From positions 4,447,592 through 4,511,591 of the forward strand of contig JALGQZ010000007.1 of the NCBI GenBank assembly GCA_023105745.1: a stretch of 64,000 nt of DNA, in the 5' to 3' direction. Under the pieces are notes generated by a model. It searched no databases, was not told where the DNA came from, and was given only the letters and a program-made list of their open reading frames with translations. A program made the position numbers and the translations under genes. Source of the DNA: Austropuccinia psidii (Eukaryota; Basidiomycota; Pucciniomycetes; Pucciniales; Sphaerophragmiaceae). Shown piece after piece: positions 1 to 12,460 of the stretch (position 1 is the stretch's first letter; each line of letters starts with the position of its first letter).

Positions 1-148
1 TTGGCCAACAACGGCCTGTACAGGTCATCCACTATATCACTCCTCATTCAGTTGAGGTCAACATGCGGAAGGTACCTTTCAAGCTCATCTTTCACCTTAA
101 TTGTATTACTATTCTGAAATCCTTCCTTATGGGAATGCCATATTCCAA

Positions 149-1470
149 TCACCAATAGGTCCAAGAAAAGAAGAAATCATCAACTGCGTGAGCCTTACTG
201 ATATTATATAATTTGTTTTTGACAAAGCTGATAACTCCTGTTGACCCTGGCACAGGTCCACAATTATGAACACCATGAGCTGGATCGAACTTCTTCAATA
301 TTTCCTCAATGAAAATGAGCAATAGAATCATATTTCTAAGGGAGACGGTGATAAATTCTAATTCATATTGTCTACATTCTAACATATTTAGCAAGTTGTT
401 GCATCTTTAAGAAATAATAATCAGATTGTATTACCCCTGCACAAATAATTCACAAGATTTTGATTTGTAAATGTGCTATACATTTGTATTACTAAGTTAT
501 TGCAGAGCATCACCATTTGGCCTAATAACTGGCATGTCAAGTATTTTGAGGGCAATAGTCTGCATCTTACTACAGCCCTTGAGCCAATCTTGATCAAATA
601 CCTGAAATGATAGGCCTTCCAGAATATCACCATCATCTGTTTATCGTAATTCTGGCAATCTATCAATAGTTTTTTTACCCTTTTTTTTAATCCGATTACA
701 AAACTCTATGTCTCTATCCATTTTCAATACCAATTCATTAAATAACTGGGAGCACCAGCATAATCCCACTTTGAGGTAAACTTGACGGCCATTTTCCAGT
801 ACCTCCTCAGTATCTGAGCATACTCGAGGGTCATTGAATTGTGATGCTAGAATGGGAAATTTAGCCATATCACACCATTCACGACGGCGCTCACAGGTCT
901 GCACATAATCAAGTAGATCATCATCAGACTTTGTCCACAATGAAGAAGATATACAGTAACTAACCCTTTCACGAATCTTTGAGAGCTTTTGATTCTCCTT
1001 CTTTTTTACCAAATACTCTGCATCCTTTTGAATAGACTTTCATTCTCTTTTCAAATAAGTGAAATATCGCTCCATTAAAGCCACCACAACCCCATAGTTG
1101 TTATGATCCTTGTTCCAACAGTATTGATGATACTCGGTGCTAACAAGTGCGAGACGGAATGTACAGTAAAACACCATAGACATCAGCTCGTTGAACGGAT
1201 GTTGCCATGAGCTCTCCCAGTCCCAAGTGAATTGCTTTAGTCCTAGCTTGTGGAGCTCATTTTTGCAGTAGCTTTGGTAACCCTGAGACTGAACCTGTGT
1301 TGATGGCTCATTGAAAACATCCTCGGGGACATACCCGAGATGACAGCCACTTGAATTGCAATTTCACGCTCTTCTGTGCTGGGTGGTGCTGGTAGTGAGG
1401 AAAAATCCTTATCCCTAACTTTGAGTATGTGAGCCTTGAGGTATATTTTAAATACCCAAATAGGCCACAA
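149..1470 (-). pseudogene. Unidentified decayed protein-coding gene (multi-fragment, minus strand)
   Basis: I do not recognise this gene. Read on the minus strand, 1470 to about 470 gives a protein-like but interrupted series of frames. A Trp- and Tyr-rich stretch (about 1230-1030, with motifs such as TWDWESSW and NNYGVVVALMERYF) is cut by a TGA. The frame then continues as the 641-1012 segment (charged helix, then CSDTEEV and GLCWCSQLF), is stopped at the TAA just below 650, and stays readable to about 490. A further fragment lies at 149-394 (KFDPAHGVHNCGPV). A possible small intron with a GT start and a gtgcag end lies near 430-490. The pattern of acidic residues, a basic segment, then LCW or LTW followed by LDR recalls a large uncharacterised basidiomycete family, but that is recollection and not a search result. 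No LTR, RT or transposase motif is visible. It could be a host gene relic or a DNA-transposon passenger. Confidence 0.35.
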
Positions 1471-1475
1471 TTATC

Positions 1476-3010
1476 TTAAAAATAAATTCTGAATAATGCA
1501 TACCTCATAAGTCATGCATATATTCAAATTTCATTATTTTTGATTTCAGAAAAGTTGAATAACTTTTTATTGAGTAAGTAAATCCATGGATTTAAGGCCA
1601 GATTTGGATTCTACACAAAAATTCACCTAGGGTAGCTCCATAGAGTGAATAAGCTCAAATTAACTCTTTGAGGTGGTAAAATGGAAAATACTTCAATACC
1701 ACATCATCAATACCTCATAAAAGATCCGTGAAAATTTTTGTTTTTCTTAATTTTACGCCAAAAAAATGGGAAAGTGAGAAATCCCATGTTACATATACAC
1801 TAAGAATAGTGTTATGCATGTTTTGAGCACTTAATATTATGGTATTCTAAAATAATTACAATTAATTGTAATTAATTAGAATTAATTGTAATTAATTAAC
1901 ATTCATTAAAGTTATTTCAGATTACTTAAAGTAGTTAAAAGCAAAGAAATTTAATTAAAAAGGTAAACAACAAAATAATGCCAAATGGATTTCATTTAAT
2001 AAAAATTCATGATAATCATTTATTATTAACTTGGATTTTTTTAAATTAAATGATATTTAATATTAAGTATTAACACCTCCAATGAATCTTAACTGAGGAT
2101 AATTGATAAAAATAAATAACATATATATACAATCCAGACTAATTGATAAAAATCAGTATCAATTAATAATAAGCAATAGTATTTTATTAGAACTAATGTT
2201 AATTAATAAAAATCAGTATTAATTAATTATAATAAATATCAATAAAATCAATAAAAACTCATTCAAAAAAATAAAGCTAAATTAAAATGAAATTTAAATT
2301 AAATTTCTTAAGATGGAATGAAATTAAGTAAGAAAAATTTCAGTCTAATTGCATGGAAATTTTGTTTTCATTACATCTTAATAAGCTTAATTACATTTAT
2401 TATTTTTCATAATGAACATCATTTTAAATAAGAAATATATATTTTAAATTATATTTTGTTAAGTCTCAAGAATGAACAAATGAATTAAAATTCAAGAAAA
2501 TAAATTATTAATAACCATATTTTATTACAAATTGAGGTTACTGAGGTTGAAATAATTCTCTTTTATGTAATAAACAATGTGGATGTTAGTCAGGTGTAAT
2601 TATCTGAAATGGTTTTTATTTCATGATAATTTTATAGCAGAAATATTCATTTTTGATTTTCAATTATCTTCAACTTACTCTAATAGATTTAATACTATCT
2701 ATTTTCTATAATAAAAATTCATACAAAATGAAAATTATATTTTCAACTCATTTTCATTTATATTTGTATTTTAAGATGTCTCTTAATTCATAATAGTCAT
2801 ATTTTGTTACTTTATTTTATTGCATATTCATTTTTATCCATTTTTCATTTTAACCTACTTTAACTTGATTCTTTTTATTTCATTTTATTGCAACTTCCTC
2901 TTATAATTCAGTTCTTATTGCATTTGTGTTGTTTGTATCATAAGTTGTTTGAGATTATCTTGCATTGATTGGAACTTTAATTGGTATTTGACTCCCTTTT
3001 ATGGTGTTCT
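1476..3010. other. Gene-free AT-rich stretch
   Basis: I see no gene here. The sequence is very AT-rich. It has locally repetitive runs around 1855-1910 (alternating AATTAATTGTAATTAATTA units) and 2130-2260 (two loose copies of ATTGATAAAAATCAGTAT). No LTR, intron or promoter pattern could be supported. It abuts the A1 element at 3011 and is the only unassigned kilobase-scale stretch in the window. Confidence 0.7.
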
Positions 3011-4821
3011 TGTAAGGTGTGGATATGAAACTTTGATAAAATATCAAGTACTTTTCCTGTCCTCAAAATTTGTATAAGGTAAAATTATTTAAAAATAGTA
3101 AGAAATAGTATTTTGAAAGAGAAAACACGCAAATTTTATTGTTTTGAACTTTGTAAGTATAAAACAATTATATACAAATTTATTGTTTTGCCAACAATAA
3201 AGATTGATCCAAAAATACTCTACAAGAGATATTTAAGGCTGCAAAAGAAATTTATTCAAGAGCAATTTCAATTGGAATTAATTGAGAAAAGAACTGCAAG
3301 AAATTAATTTAAGAAAAAAGTCTTTAAAAAGATATTTAAAGAGAAAAAACGTCTAAAAGTGACCAGAGTGAACTTGGAAACAAAGTGACAAAGTTAACAG
3401 TGATGAAAGATGCTTTAATTCACTTTTGGGGCGGTTCAAGGATTAAAATGATTATAAGAGTTACAAAAAATGATTATAATGATTTTTTTCATGTGATTGA
3501 AAGGTTTAAAATGATATGAAAAGGGTGGTTGTAATCCTTTATTCATTGGTTTAACAGTGTTTAAACTAATTATAAAAGGAAAAGACTCCAACATGAAGTG
3601 AAAAGTGGGGCAAAGAAGAAATTCTTTTATAGCCATCAATTTTCTTACTCCAAAAGGAAGATTTACTATTGTCAGTCGTGGAAAACACTCTGACAACAGA
3701 AAAGCCAATTATGGCATCATTGAACCCTGGTTTAGAACAAAAAAGGGCTGGTTTTAGCCATTTTAGACCCTTGAATCAGCCATTACTATAGTAATACCTG
3801 GCCTTGAGCCTTCAAAACACGAGATGATGAGTGTAAGACACTTAGAAACCAGCTAAAACTGGTTTTACTAAGATTGTTTTATTTAAGGGTAGCTTTACCC
3901 TCTTTGCAACAATTAAAACTACCCTGGTTAATATCAAAACCTCATCATCCATTGAGTGACAGACCTTGCGACTCAATTCCACACCAAAAGTGATGAACTT
4001 TTGCATGGATTTTGACATCTCACGCCTGTCAGCAAGGAATTTAGGGGTCTGGCTCCCCCTTAGAGCTAGAGTTCCCTTTCCCCCCAAATTTAATCTTTCC
4101 AATTTATTTTTTCCTTTAATTCCTCATCATGTATTATACTTACAATTTACATATGTAATTCAATTGAGTTTTACAGTACACTAATTTAAGAATTGACACC
4201 TCATATGTCAATCAAAGTTCACTTATGTAATACATGCACACATTTTGACAATTCAATTGAATTCAATTGAAAATACTTCAATTCCTCATAACTTCTAAAA
4301 TATACTTGACACCTCAATTTTAACACAAAAATTGATGATTAACACTACATGTGATGTTAATTAAATTAAGGTTTTGAGGATTTTAAACTTTTATACAGAA
4401 AATACAAAATATTTAATTTAAGCTTATTTAGAGTTGAGTTACAAAGATTTCACACAGAGGTGACCCCACCTAATTTTCTATAACAAATCCAATGGTGAAG
4501 TAAATTTTATATGTTTATTTGTTAGATAAAAAGCTATGATAAAATTTATTTAACTTTTTTCTAAAATAATTTATTTTGGTTAATTTTGTTAAAAATTCAT
4601 TTTTACTTAATTTTTTCAAGTAAAAATGTGTTTTTACAATTTTCAAATTTAATGTATTGTTATTTTTAGATTATAATTAAATTTTTGATTATGTATATAA
4701 ATTCATATTTATATTTTAATTTTCATTTTGATAGTGTAAATGAATTTATTTCGTTTATGTTTGTATATTAATTTTTTGTTTGTGGTCTTTTGGGTATATG
4801 AAAATACCTCTAAGGCTCACA
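3011..4821 (-). repeat. A1 3' LTR (family A)
   Basis: This 1811-bp LTR starts TGTAAGGTGTGG on the plus strand and ends AGGCTCACA, the complement of the family A ends. It matches 31936-33771 along its length and 10180-11986 in inverse orientation. It contains the family palindrome CAATTGAATTCAATTG at 4254-4269. Small open frames inside it, such as 3113-3307 and 3966-4184, are not genes. Confidence 0.93.
3624..3631 (-). promoter_or_regulatory. TATA box in family A LTR (minus)
   Basis: The plus strand CTTTTATA reads TATAAAAG on the minus strand, in the same LTR context as the boxes at 11365-11372, 32552-32559 and 59653-59660. It probably marks the U3/R boundary region. Confidence 0.55.
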
Positions 4822-4833
4822 TTCCCTCCCCCC
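4822..4833 (-). other. A1 polypurine tract
   Basis: The minus strand reads GGGGGGAGGGAA immediately before the 3' LTR. This is the expected plus-strand DNA primer site of an LTR retrotransposon. Confidence 0.8.
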
Positions 4834-7800
4834 TAAAAAATAAATATCATTTTGTGATATTGTTATTTCTAGTATGTCTGAATCTTCTGAGAAGTTTTGT
4901 AGCTTCAGCTATGTTCTTTTCTTCTAACCATTCATCTTCACAAGTTGGGTCACTGTACCTAACAAGGTATTCCCTTACTTTTTTGGTTCTCAATCTTCAT
5001 TCTTTAAGAACTTTGGTAATCTTCTTAATACCAGATGTCTCAATAGGAGTTATAACTTGGGAACTTTATTCCTCAAGGGAAACGTTTCAGAATCACTAGA
5101 TTTATATGGCTTTATCAAGCTCACTGGAAATGTAGGATTCTTATTACTAAGTTCTTCAGATAATTCTGCTTCAACAACATTTTCTGCATGGAAGGTTTTA
5201 GTAACAAAAGGTCCTGCAAAGGAGTATTTGAGATTTTTACATCCTTTGATGTTATTGAAGTTGGTGGTGGATACAAGAACCAAATCCCCCACTTTGAAAT
5301 CTGGAGTGGCATGTGATTTGTCCTATTTATCTTTAGCATATGCAAATGAGTCTTCAATGCATCTTACTGCATGCTTTCTAGCTTTGTCTAGCATTCCTTT
5401 GAAGCTGGAAGCTGTAGGATGTATTTCAACCAAAACGTTTCTTAAAGAATCTTGGGGTAACTTCAGATTCCATCCCTTTTCTACAATAGCAGGAGTTTGA
5501 TTGGTACTGGCATGAATTGATGTCTTATATGCCAATTCTAAGGCTGATAGAAGAGTACACCAATCATGAGTGAATCCATCACACTCTTTTAACTCAAGGC
5601 CATATGCATAAAATCTTCTCACCATGTCTTCCAAGGTTTGTATCATCCTTTCAGCTAGACCATCAGTTTGTGGGTGGTAGGCTGTATAGAATAACAGTTT
5701 AGTGCGAAATAATTGGTGAAGATTTGTCCACAGTGCTGAAGTGAATTTGAAATCCATGTCACTAATGATATTTGTGAATATGCCAGTCCCTGATACTACT
5801 CTATTCCATATTAGAAGCGCTGTATCCATGGCTGTATCATCTTTGTGATATGGTAAAAAGATTGTAGTTTTACTGAATCTGTCTACAATCACTAGGAACG
5901 CATTATAACTTCTGTCACCTTGTGGTGGTAGGCCAGTTACCCAATCCATATGGACAATTTCCCAAGGTCTGCCGGGTTCTTGGATTGTGATCATATTTCC
6001 AAGTCTTTTGCCTCTGGATTTATTTGCCTTTTGACATCTGTCACAGGTTTTGCAATACTCTGCAACATCATTCTGCCACATTGGCCACCATATGCAGGTC
6101 TTTGATTTTTCTCTTGTTCTGTCTTCAGACAGATGTCCTGAAAAGGGGCTGTCATGGCATTCTTTCAGTACAAGATTGATTAATGATCTGTCCACAACTG
6201 TCATGACACATGTGTGCTTGGTCCTGTGGTAAGTTATACCATCCAGTAGGTGAAATCTTCCTTCATCATAAGATTTCTTCCATACTTCATCCAAGGCATG
6301 TATTAGAGAGTTGTCCTTACAGTCTTTGTTAATTAATTGGCATAAGATGCTACAATTCTCATCTTGAGTGTAACTGTTTCTTACCTCTTCAAAGAAGGTG
6401 GTGTTCGAGTCTGTAACACTTATTCCTTCTATTGGGATCTGTGGGGAAGCTTCTTCTGTAACATAGGCAGGATTATCAATATTATTTGGTAATGGCCATC
6501 TGCTTAGTCCATCTGCATTTTTATGAACATTCCCATCTTTATGAACAATATTCATATTGCCCCTATACTCTTGTATGGCTATTTGCCATCTGAGCATATG
6601 TCTGTTGGGTGTTTTCATGTTTAAAAGTGATTTAAAAGAAGTACAATCTGCTATTACTTCAAAAACACATCCTTCCAGAAAGTAATTGAGTTTTCTAAAG
6701 CCCAAACAAGGCATAAACACTGCATCTGACTTGCTCCATATCTGGCTTCAGCTGGTTTGATTTGCATGGATATGAAACATATGGGTCCTTCCACAGGTTT
6801 ATCATTGATAATATGGACTTGATGAAGTGCAGCACCAAGTCCATTTCCTGATGAATCAATAGAAAGGTTGAAGGGCAGCTTAAAGTCTGGCATCAGTAAG
6901 AGTGGAGCAGTGGTCAAGGCTTGTCTCAGAGATTCAAAGGCATTGACTCTGTCAACAGTCATTTCAAATACTGTGTCTTTGTCACATAATTAATAAAGAG
7001 GTCTTTCTATGGATGAAAAATCTTTAATATGTTGTCTGTAATATCCTGCAAACCCCAAAAATGACTTAATTTCTTCCTTATTCTGAGGCATAGGCTTCAG
7101 CAATACCGCTGCAACTTTGTTTTTGTCAATGCCAAGGGACAAACCAGATACTACATGACCCAGTGCTTTAAGCTCTTTAAATCCCAAATGGCATTTATTT
7201 GAGGAAATATTCATGTTGACAGATTGGATTTTTGTCAAAACTCTGGATACTCTGTACATATGTTCTTCCCAAGTTTTGGAACAGACAATAATGGAATCAA
7301 TGTAAATGATCAACCATCCTTCTGAAAGCTCTTCAGGGAAAATTTCATTCATCATTCTTTGGAAGTGTGAAGGTGAATTTTTGATTCCAAAAGGAATCCT
7401 CAAATATTCATAAACTCCACAATGAGCAATAATTCTTAAGTATTTCCTTGCTCTTGGTGTCACTACATTTTGATGAAATCCTTTAAGGGAATCCATAGTG
7501 CTTATATACACTGCATGAGATATTTGGGTGAGGGAAATTTGGATTTTTAGTATTGGGTATCTATCTGGAACAGTGTAAGTGTTCAGAGCTCTAAAGTCCC
7601 CAACCATTCTAGATTTTCCATTATGCCATGCCACTATGACTGGTGTAGTTATTTCTAATTCTTCATTGTGGCCAACTTTCTTATTACACCAAGATCTAAG
7701 AGTTCTTTAATATGAATTTCCAGAGCTTCTCTTGATTTAGGACTTTCTGGATATGCAGGTCTTCTTAAGAGTGGTGGATAAGGTCTCTCTATATTAAGGA

Positions 7801-7963
7801 TGATGTCAACTTCATGACCAATAATTGCTCCCAAAGGTTCTTTGTCTGATGCAAATGCTCTTCTGTGGTCATATAAAAGGTCAGAAAGTTCATTTTCCTG
7901 ATTATCAGTCAGATGAAGGCTTATTTCAGCTTCATTTAACTGTTCAGATTTGAATTTTTTCAA
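4834..7963 (-). pseudogene. pol: A1 pol remnant: RT, RNase H, integrase, chromodomain
   Basis: This is the decayed pol part of A1. From high to low coordinate it shows the RT N-terminal region (7963-7655, with [12 protein letters not shown] and RRPAYP), the RT palm (7634-6990), RNase H (6962-6654), then integrase (6720-5323) with the zinc-binding [12 protein letters not shown] and CDRCQK motifs, [19 protein letters not shown] and the acidic [10 protein letters not shown]. The integrase C-terminus continues at 5292-5050, and a broken chromodomain resembling YLVRYSDP follows to about 4860. The RT active-site motif YIDD reads YIDS near 7290, and the second integrase motif has lost the usual DRDPKF. 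Frameshifts and stops separate all blocks. It is homologous to A2 at 25800-29067 and is non-functional. Confidence 0.9.
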
Positions 7964-7966
7964 CTC

Positions 7967-8517
7967 TCAGTTGACTGCTGCTACTTCACTTACTGTAATC
8001 TGTCTTTTAAATGGTAAAAAGGAACATTTTTGATGCTTATTGTCTCCAATAGTAAAGTATCTATCTTTGTGGTTGTGTAGGTCTATTCCATAAATTATAA
8101 AATAGTCATTTCCCAATATAAAATGGGTACTAGAGCAATTTTCCATAACAACAAATTCAACAGCTATTCTTAAGTTTCCATTAGTATGTGGGAATATGAT
8201 ATTGGTCTCAAAGATTCCCAATTCTTTCATTGGATTACTTGCTTTATTAAATTTTATGCCATCAATTGGTAACAAGTGGTTTTCAAATTTGGTACACAAG
8301 TCTTAAGAAAAGATTTTCCAACACAAGAGCAGAAGGCTCCTGGAACAAGTAAACCTTTAGTGGGTTTGCTATCAGTTACCACTTCTGTTATACAGGAGTT
8401 ACAAGCTGTATAACAATTTCCCCTGTTTAATTTGGTTTTCATAAGTTGTGCATCTTGAATTTTTGACAAATCAAGTTGGCCATTGCTTAATTGTGGCAAG
8501 TGGGAGTAAGATTCCAT
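7967..8517 (-). pseudogene. A1 protease region remnant
   Basis: Two fragments (8517-8254 and 8299-7967) cover the retropepsin-like domain. The catalytic site reads VPGAFCSCVG where A2 has DPGAFCSCVG and family B has [10 protein letters not shown], so the catalytic Asp is gone. The fragment ending [15 protein letters not shown] is the C-terminal part of the domain. A frameshift near 8290 splits the two. It is the direct counterpart of the A2 region interrupted by B1. Confidence 0.85.
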
Positions 8518-8543
8518 GATGTCAAAGGTGGCATTGATATTTT

Positions 8544-10179
8544 CTATATCCTTTGGAGATTCAGAAAATATTGATGACTTATCATCTGAATTTCTTCAAT
8601 ATTATTGTCTTTTTCAACATCAGGTTCTTTTTCAATGTCAATTTCATTGATTTTTCCCCTTTTTGGAAATGTATTGGCTAAGTGGGTGGTGCTTTGGCAA
8701 ATATGGCCCTTTCTGATTATATTTGCAGATTTATATTTAACATTACTAGAATTTTCTTTGGCATTTTTGTCCACAGAATCTTTCCAAGGTGTATTAAACC
8801 TTGCTTTGAGATTCACCCTACTAGAACCAATCTTGGTTCTGGTGGTTACTTCTTCTAATATATTAATAATATCTTCTGCTGAAGATTTTTCAGTAGTTCT
8901 GCTTTTGAAAGCATGCTCTAAGTCACCTCCACATTGTCTCAGAATCTTTCTGTGGATCATAAATTCTGAAATGTCAGGATACAATGCTGTTAATCTGTCT
9001 TTTTGTTGGAAAAACCATGGTAAAGCTTTGTCTTTATCAGCATTAAATTTGCAAGATTAAAAGACTGTTTCCACTTTAAATCTCCAAGCATTATTGGCCC
9101 ATTTGCTGATAATTTGGCTTTTCCACCAAGTCCAACTTTGGTGTCCATGTGCTTGTCTTAATTTGATATACCATCCGTGAGCTGATATGGTAAACAAGGT
9201 TTTAAATCTTGCTGTTACCAATCTGTCTGGTAATTCGAAATCTTCTTTAATCATGTCAATTCCTCTGATGAGATCCATATGGTCATATTCTCCTTCACCA
9301 CTGAAGTGAGGCCATTCTTTAAGTTTTGGTACTTCTTTCAAAAGTGCTTGGCCCATTGATGGTTCCAAGTTATCAAAAGAAGTGGACAATTCATGTTTTA
9401 ACTGGGAAGTATCAGAATACAATACTTGTGGATTTGGAATATTTGTGCCCTCATTTTGATTCACAGGTGTAGACATTCTTGGTAAGGTGTTCAGTATTTG
9501 TTCAATATCATTCATTTTACTGTTTCTACACCTTTGGGAATTTCTGTATTCATCTTGGAAGGCTTTTATTAAATTTATTACTTGAATTTTATACATGTCT
9601 TCTTTATGTGTCAGTTCTTGCCATACCTCTGTCTATCTTGTATTATCAGCAGTGACTTGATTAAATTTCATTAATAATTTTGATACTTCTTCTTGCAAAG
9701 CATCAAACAATTTTTCAAGGCAATGGTATACTTCTTTACTTTGGTCAATGAATTTGAAATTTCATCAAGGACTTTCTTGTTATCTGTCTTGATAATATTT
9801 ATGGCTTGCTTAATTCTTGTTTCAATTATGTCATCAATATTGAATTTAGAATATTTGTCTGTTAATTCTTTAATAATGGCGGATTGTTCATTTATCTTAT
9901 TGTAAAAAGAATTATCATTATTAGAAGCTTTAATTGTTCTTAAAACATTTTCAAAACACATAAGTGTTTCATTGATTTGGCTCAGACTCAAGCTATTTGT
10001 TTTAACATTGTCACAAATTGATGCATTTTTATCAGAAAGATGACTTCTTATGTCAGTTATAGCTTCATAAAACTCTGGAATAGAATCAAAAATATCAGAA
10101 ATCATTTCTGATATTTTGATCTGGCCTCCTCTTTCTTTTGTAATTCCATCATTGTTCTGGCCATCTGAAATACATTTTC
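8544..10179 (-). pseudogene. gag: A1 gag remnant: coiled coil, capsid, zinc knuckle
   Basis: Homologous to 13030-14700 of A2. Reading down from 10179 it holds a helical, Lys/Glu/Asn-rich segment (10140-9671), a capsid-like segment (9360-9057: [18 protein letters not shown], then WYIKLRQAHGHQSWTWW), and a broken zinc knuckle in the 8984-8544 fragment. The knuckle reads GHICQSTTHLANTF where A2 has CHICQSTTHLANTC, so two metal-binding Cys are lost. The 10179 end is the junction with A2; the upstream gag part resumes at 30915-31485. The last residues of the open frame crossing 10180 come from LTR sequence. Confidence 0.88.
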
Positions 10180-10713
10180 TGTGAGGCTTAGAGGTATTTT
10201 CATATACCAAAAAGACCACAAAAGATAAATTAAGACACAAATATAAATAAAATAAATTTGTTTATATTATAAAAATGAAAATTGAAATATAAATACAAAT
10301 TTATATTTAAAAATCAAAATTTAATTATAATTTAAAACTAAGATTACAATAAAATTTGAAATTATGAAATTATATTTTTACTTGTGAAAATTAAGTAAAA
10401 ATGAATTTTTAATAAAAATTGTGAAATTAAAATATTCTTGGTAGAACGTTATATAGAATATATTATAACTTTCTATCCAATAAATAAACATAAAGAAATT
10501 GTCACACCATTGGATTCCTCACAAAAAATAAAGTGGGGTCACCTCTGGATGAAATTTCTGTAGCTCAACTCTAAATAAGCTTAAATTAAGTTTTTAGTAT
10601 TTTCAATAAAAAAATTGAAAATCCTCAAAAATTTAATTTAATTCACACCACATGTTGTGTTAAAATTGAGGTGTTGTGTTTAGTTAAGAAGCTATGAGGA
10701 ATTGAAGTATTTT

Positions 10714-10729
10714 CAATTGAATTCAATTG
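10714..10729. repeat. Perfect 16-bp palindrome in family A LTR
   Basis: CAATTGAATTCAATTG is its own reverse complement. It is also present in the A1 LTR at 4254-4269 and in the A2 3' LTR near 29643, and is shortened in A3. It lies in the U3 part, upstream of the TATA box. Confidence 0.75.
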
Positions 10730-11364
10730 AAATGTCAAAATGTGCACGTGTATTACATAAGTGAACTTTGATTTACATAGGAGTTATCAAGTATTACTGT
10801 ATTTTACTGTACAATTCAATTGAATTACATAAGTAAATTACAAGTATAATGAATGATGAGGAATCGAAGGAAAAAATGAATTGGAAAGATTAAAATTTGG
10901 GGGGAAAAGGAACTCTAGCTCTAAGGGGGAGCCAGACCCCAAAAATCCTTTCTGAATGATGTGGGATGTCAAAATCCACGCAAAGGTTAATTACTTTTGG
11001 CCTGGAATTGAGTCACAGGGTCTGTGAATCAATTGATGATGAGGTTTTGATACCAATCAGGGTGGTTTTAACTGCTTCCAAGAGGGTAAAACTACCCTTA
11101 AGTTAAAAAAATGTTAGTAAAAACAGCTTTAACTTGTTTCTACGCCTCTTACACACATTCTGACGTGTTTTGAAGGCTCTAGAGCAGGTATCACTATAGT
11201 AATGGCTGATTTAAGGGTCTAAAATGGCTAAAAATGGCTTAAACCAGCCCTTTTTTGGTCTAAACCAGGGTTCAATGATGCCATAAATGGCGTTTCTGTT
11301 GTCAAATTTTTTTTTCACAACTGAAAAGAGTAAATTTTACTTTTGGAGTAAGAAAATTGATGGA

Positions 11365-11372
11365 TATAAAAG
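11365..11372 (+). promoter_or_regulatory. TATA box of family A LTR
   Basis: TATAAAAG lies in the context GATGGATATAAAAGAATG. The box is conserved at the same place in the A1 and A3 LTRs. The A2 3' LTR has TATAGAAG instead. Confidence 0.6.
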
Positions 11373-11986
11373 AATGTCTTCTTTGCCCCACTTTTCTCTT
11401 CATGTTAGAATCTTTTCCTTTTATAATGAGCTTAAACACTGTTAAACCAATCAATAAAAGATTCCAAACACCTTTTTTAAATCATTTGAAACCTTTCAAC
11501 CACGTGAAAAAAGCATTATAATCATTTTGCGTAACTCTTATAATCATTTTTAACCCTGAACCACCCCAAAAGTGAATTAAAGCATCTTTAATCACTGTTA
11601 ACTTTGTCACTTTGTTTCCAAATTCACTCTGGTCACTTTTGGGCAGTTTTCTCTTTAATATTTTTTTAAAGATTTTGTTCTTTAATTAATTGCTTGCAGT
11701 TCTTTGCTCAATTAATTCCAATTCAAATTGCTCTTGAAGAAATTTTTTTTGTAGCCTTAAAATATCTCTTGTAGAGTATTTTTTGGATAAATCTTTATTG
11801 TTGGTAAAACAATAAACCTTTATAATATTATTGTTTTATACTAATAAAGTTATAAACAATAAAAGTGCCGTTTTTCTCTTCAAAATAATATTTCTTACTA
11901 TTTTTAATTGATTTTTACCTTATACAAATTTTGAGGACAGGAAAAGTACTTGATTTTTAATCAAAGTTTCATATCCACACCTTACA

Positions 11987-12004
11987 TTTGGGTGCCCAGC
12001 TGTG
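11987..12004 (+). other. A2 primer-binding site
   Basis: TTTGGGTGCCCAGCTGTG directly follows the 5' LTR. Families B and C have near-identical blocks in the same place, all with a TGG core a few bases from the LTR, as expected for annealing to a tRNA CCA end. The primer tRNA was not identified. Confidence 0.65.
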
Positions 12005-12211
12005 ATATTTTACCTGTGACATCTTTTTTTACTCTTTTTTAATCCTTTTTCTTATATTGAAAAATTTAAAAACATCTAAAAAATACTTATAATTCAAAAA
12101 ACCCATAAAAAATATATTTTTTCATATTATAAGTGAGGCTTCTATTTTTATTTCTTTTTTTGAAATAACCATTTTTTTTACTTAATTAATTGGCTTTTTC
12201 ATTAATTTTAG

Positions 12212-12409
12212 TGTCTGAAAACGTGGTAAGACAAGAAAACATTGAAACAGCCTCAACAGTCACCAGCATTATTCCTTCCAGCACTGTTAATTCAGACCAT
12301 AATAGTAGTGTTATTGTGACTCAAAATAACCAACCTGAACCAATATCTTCTGAGTTGTTTAGCTTGGATATACGTAATACCCTTCAGAAAGCTAAGAATT
12401 TGGCCAATA
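12212..12409 (+). CDS. A2 gag leader exon (alternative spliced product)
   Basis: This exon is preceded by a 3' splice-site pattern (ATTAATTTTAG), starts with TG and ends before GTAAGT. Apart from the first split codon, it reads open for 65 codons in the frame SENVVRQENIE... and ends in phase 1. The next intron is 12410-12474 (65 bp, ends CAACCAG). Joining to 12475 enters the +1 frame of gag (LANNQDPAIT), not the frame of the ATG at 12461, which lies inside the intron. The same 65-bp intron length is found in A1 and A3. No ATG starts the exon, so the start codon must come from an upstream exon or be formed at the junction. Splicing is inferred from sequence only. Confidence 0.6.
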
Positions 12410-12460
12410 GTAAGTTTTTTGATGTAAAAATACTATTTCAAGCCTTTATAATCATAAAAT

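Larger units (their letters stand above)
10180..11986 (+). repeat. A2 5' LTR (family A)
   Basis: This 1807-bp LTR begins TGTGAGGCTTAGAGG and ends CACACCTTACA. It matches 29092-30914 (same orientation), the two A1 LTRs (inverse) and 58795-60253 (partial). No gene lies inside it. Confidence 0.93.

Noticed and set aside
1855..1910. Repeated AATTAATT units as a possible repeat array
   Set aside because: Irregular simple AT sequence without unit-spacer structure; neither CRISPR nor a clear satellite.
3113..3307. 64-codon open frame inside the A1 LTR
   Set aside because: It lies in LTR sequence, is not conserved in the other family A LTRs and has no coding character.
4740..5500. Plus-strand open frames over the A1 integrase and LTR junction
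   Set aside because: They are antisense to a clear integrase and chromodomain remnant and cross an LTR boundary.
9671..10240. 189-codon frame crossing the A1/A2 junction as a fusion gene
   Set aside because: Its first residues come from the A2 LTR and the rest from A1 gag; the overlap is accidental.
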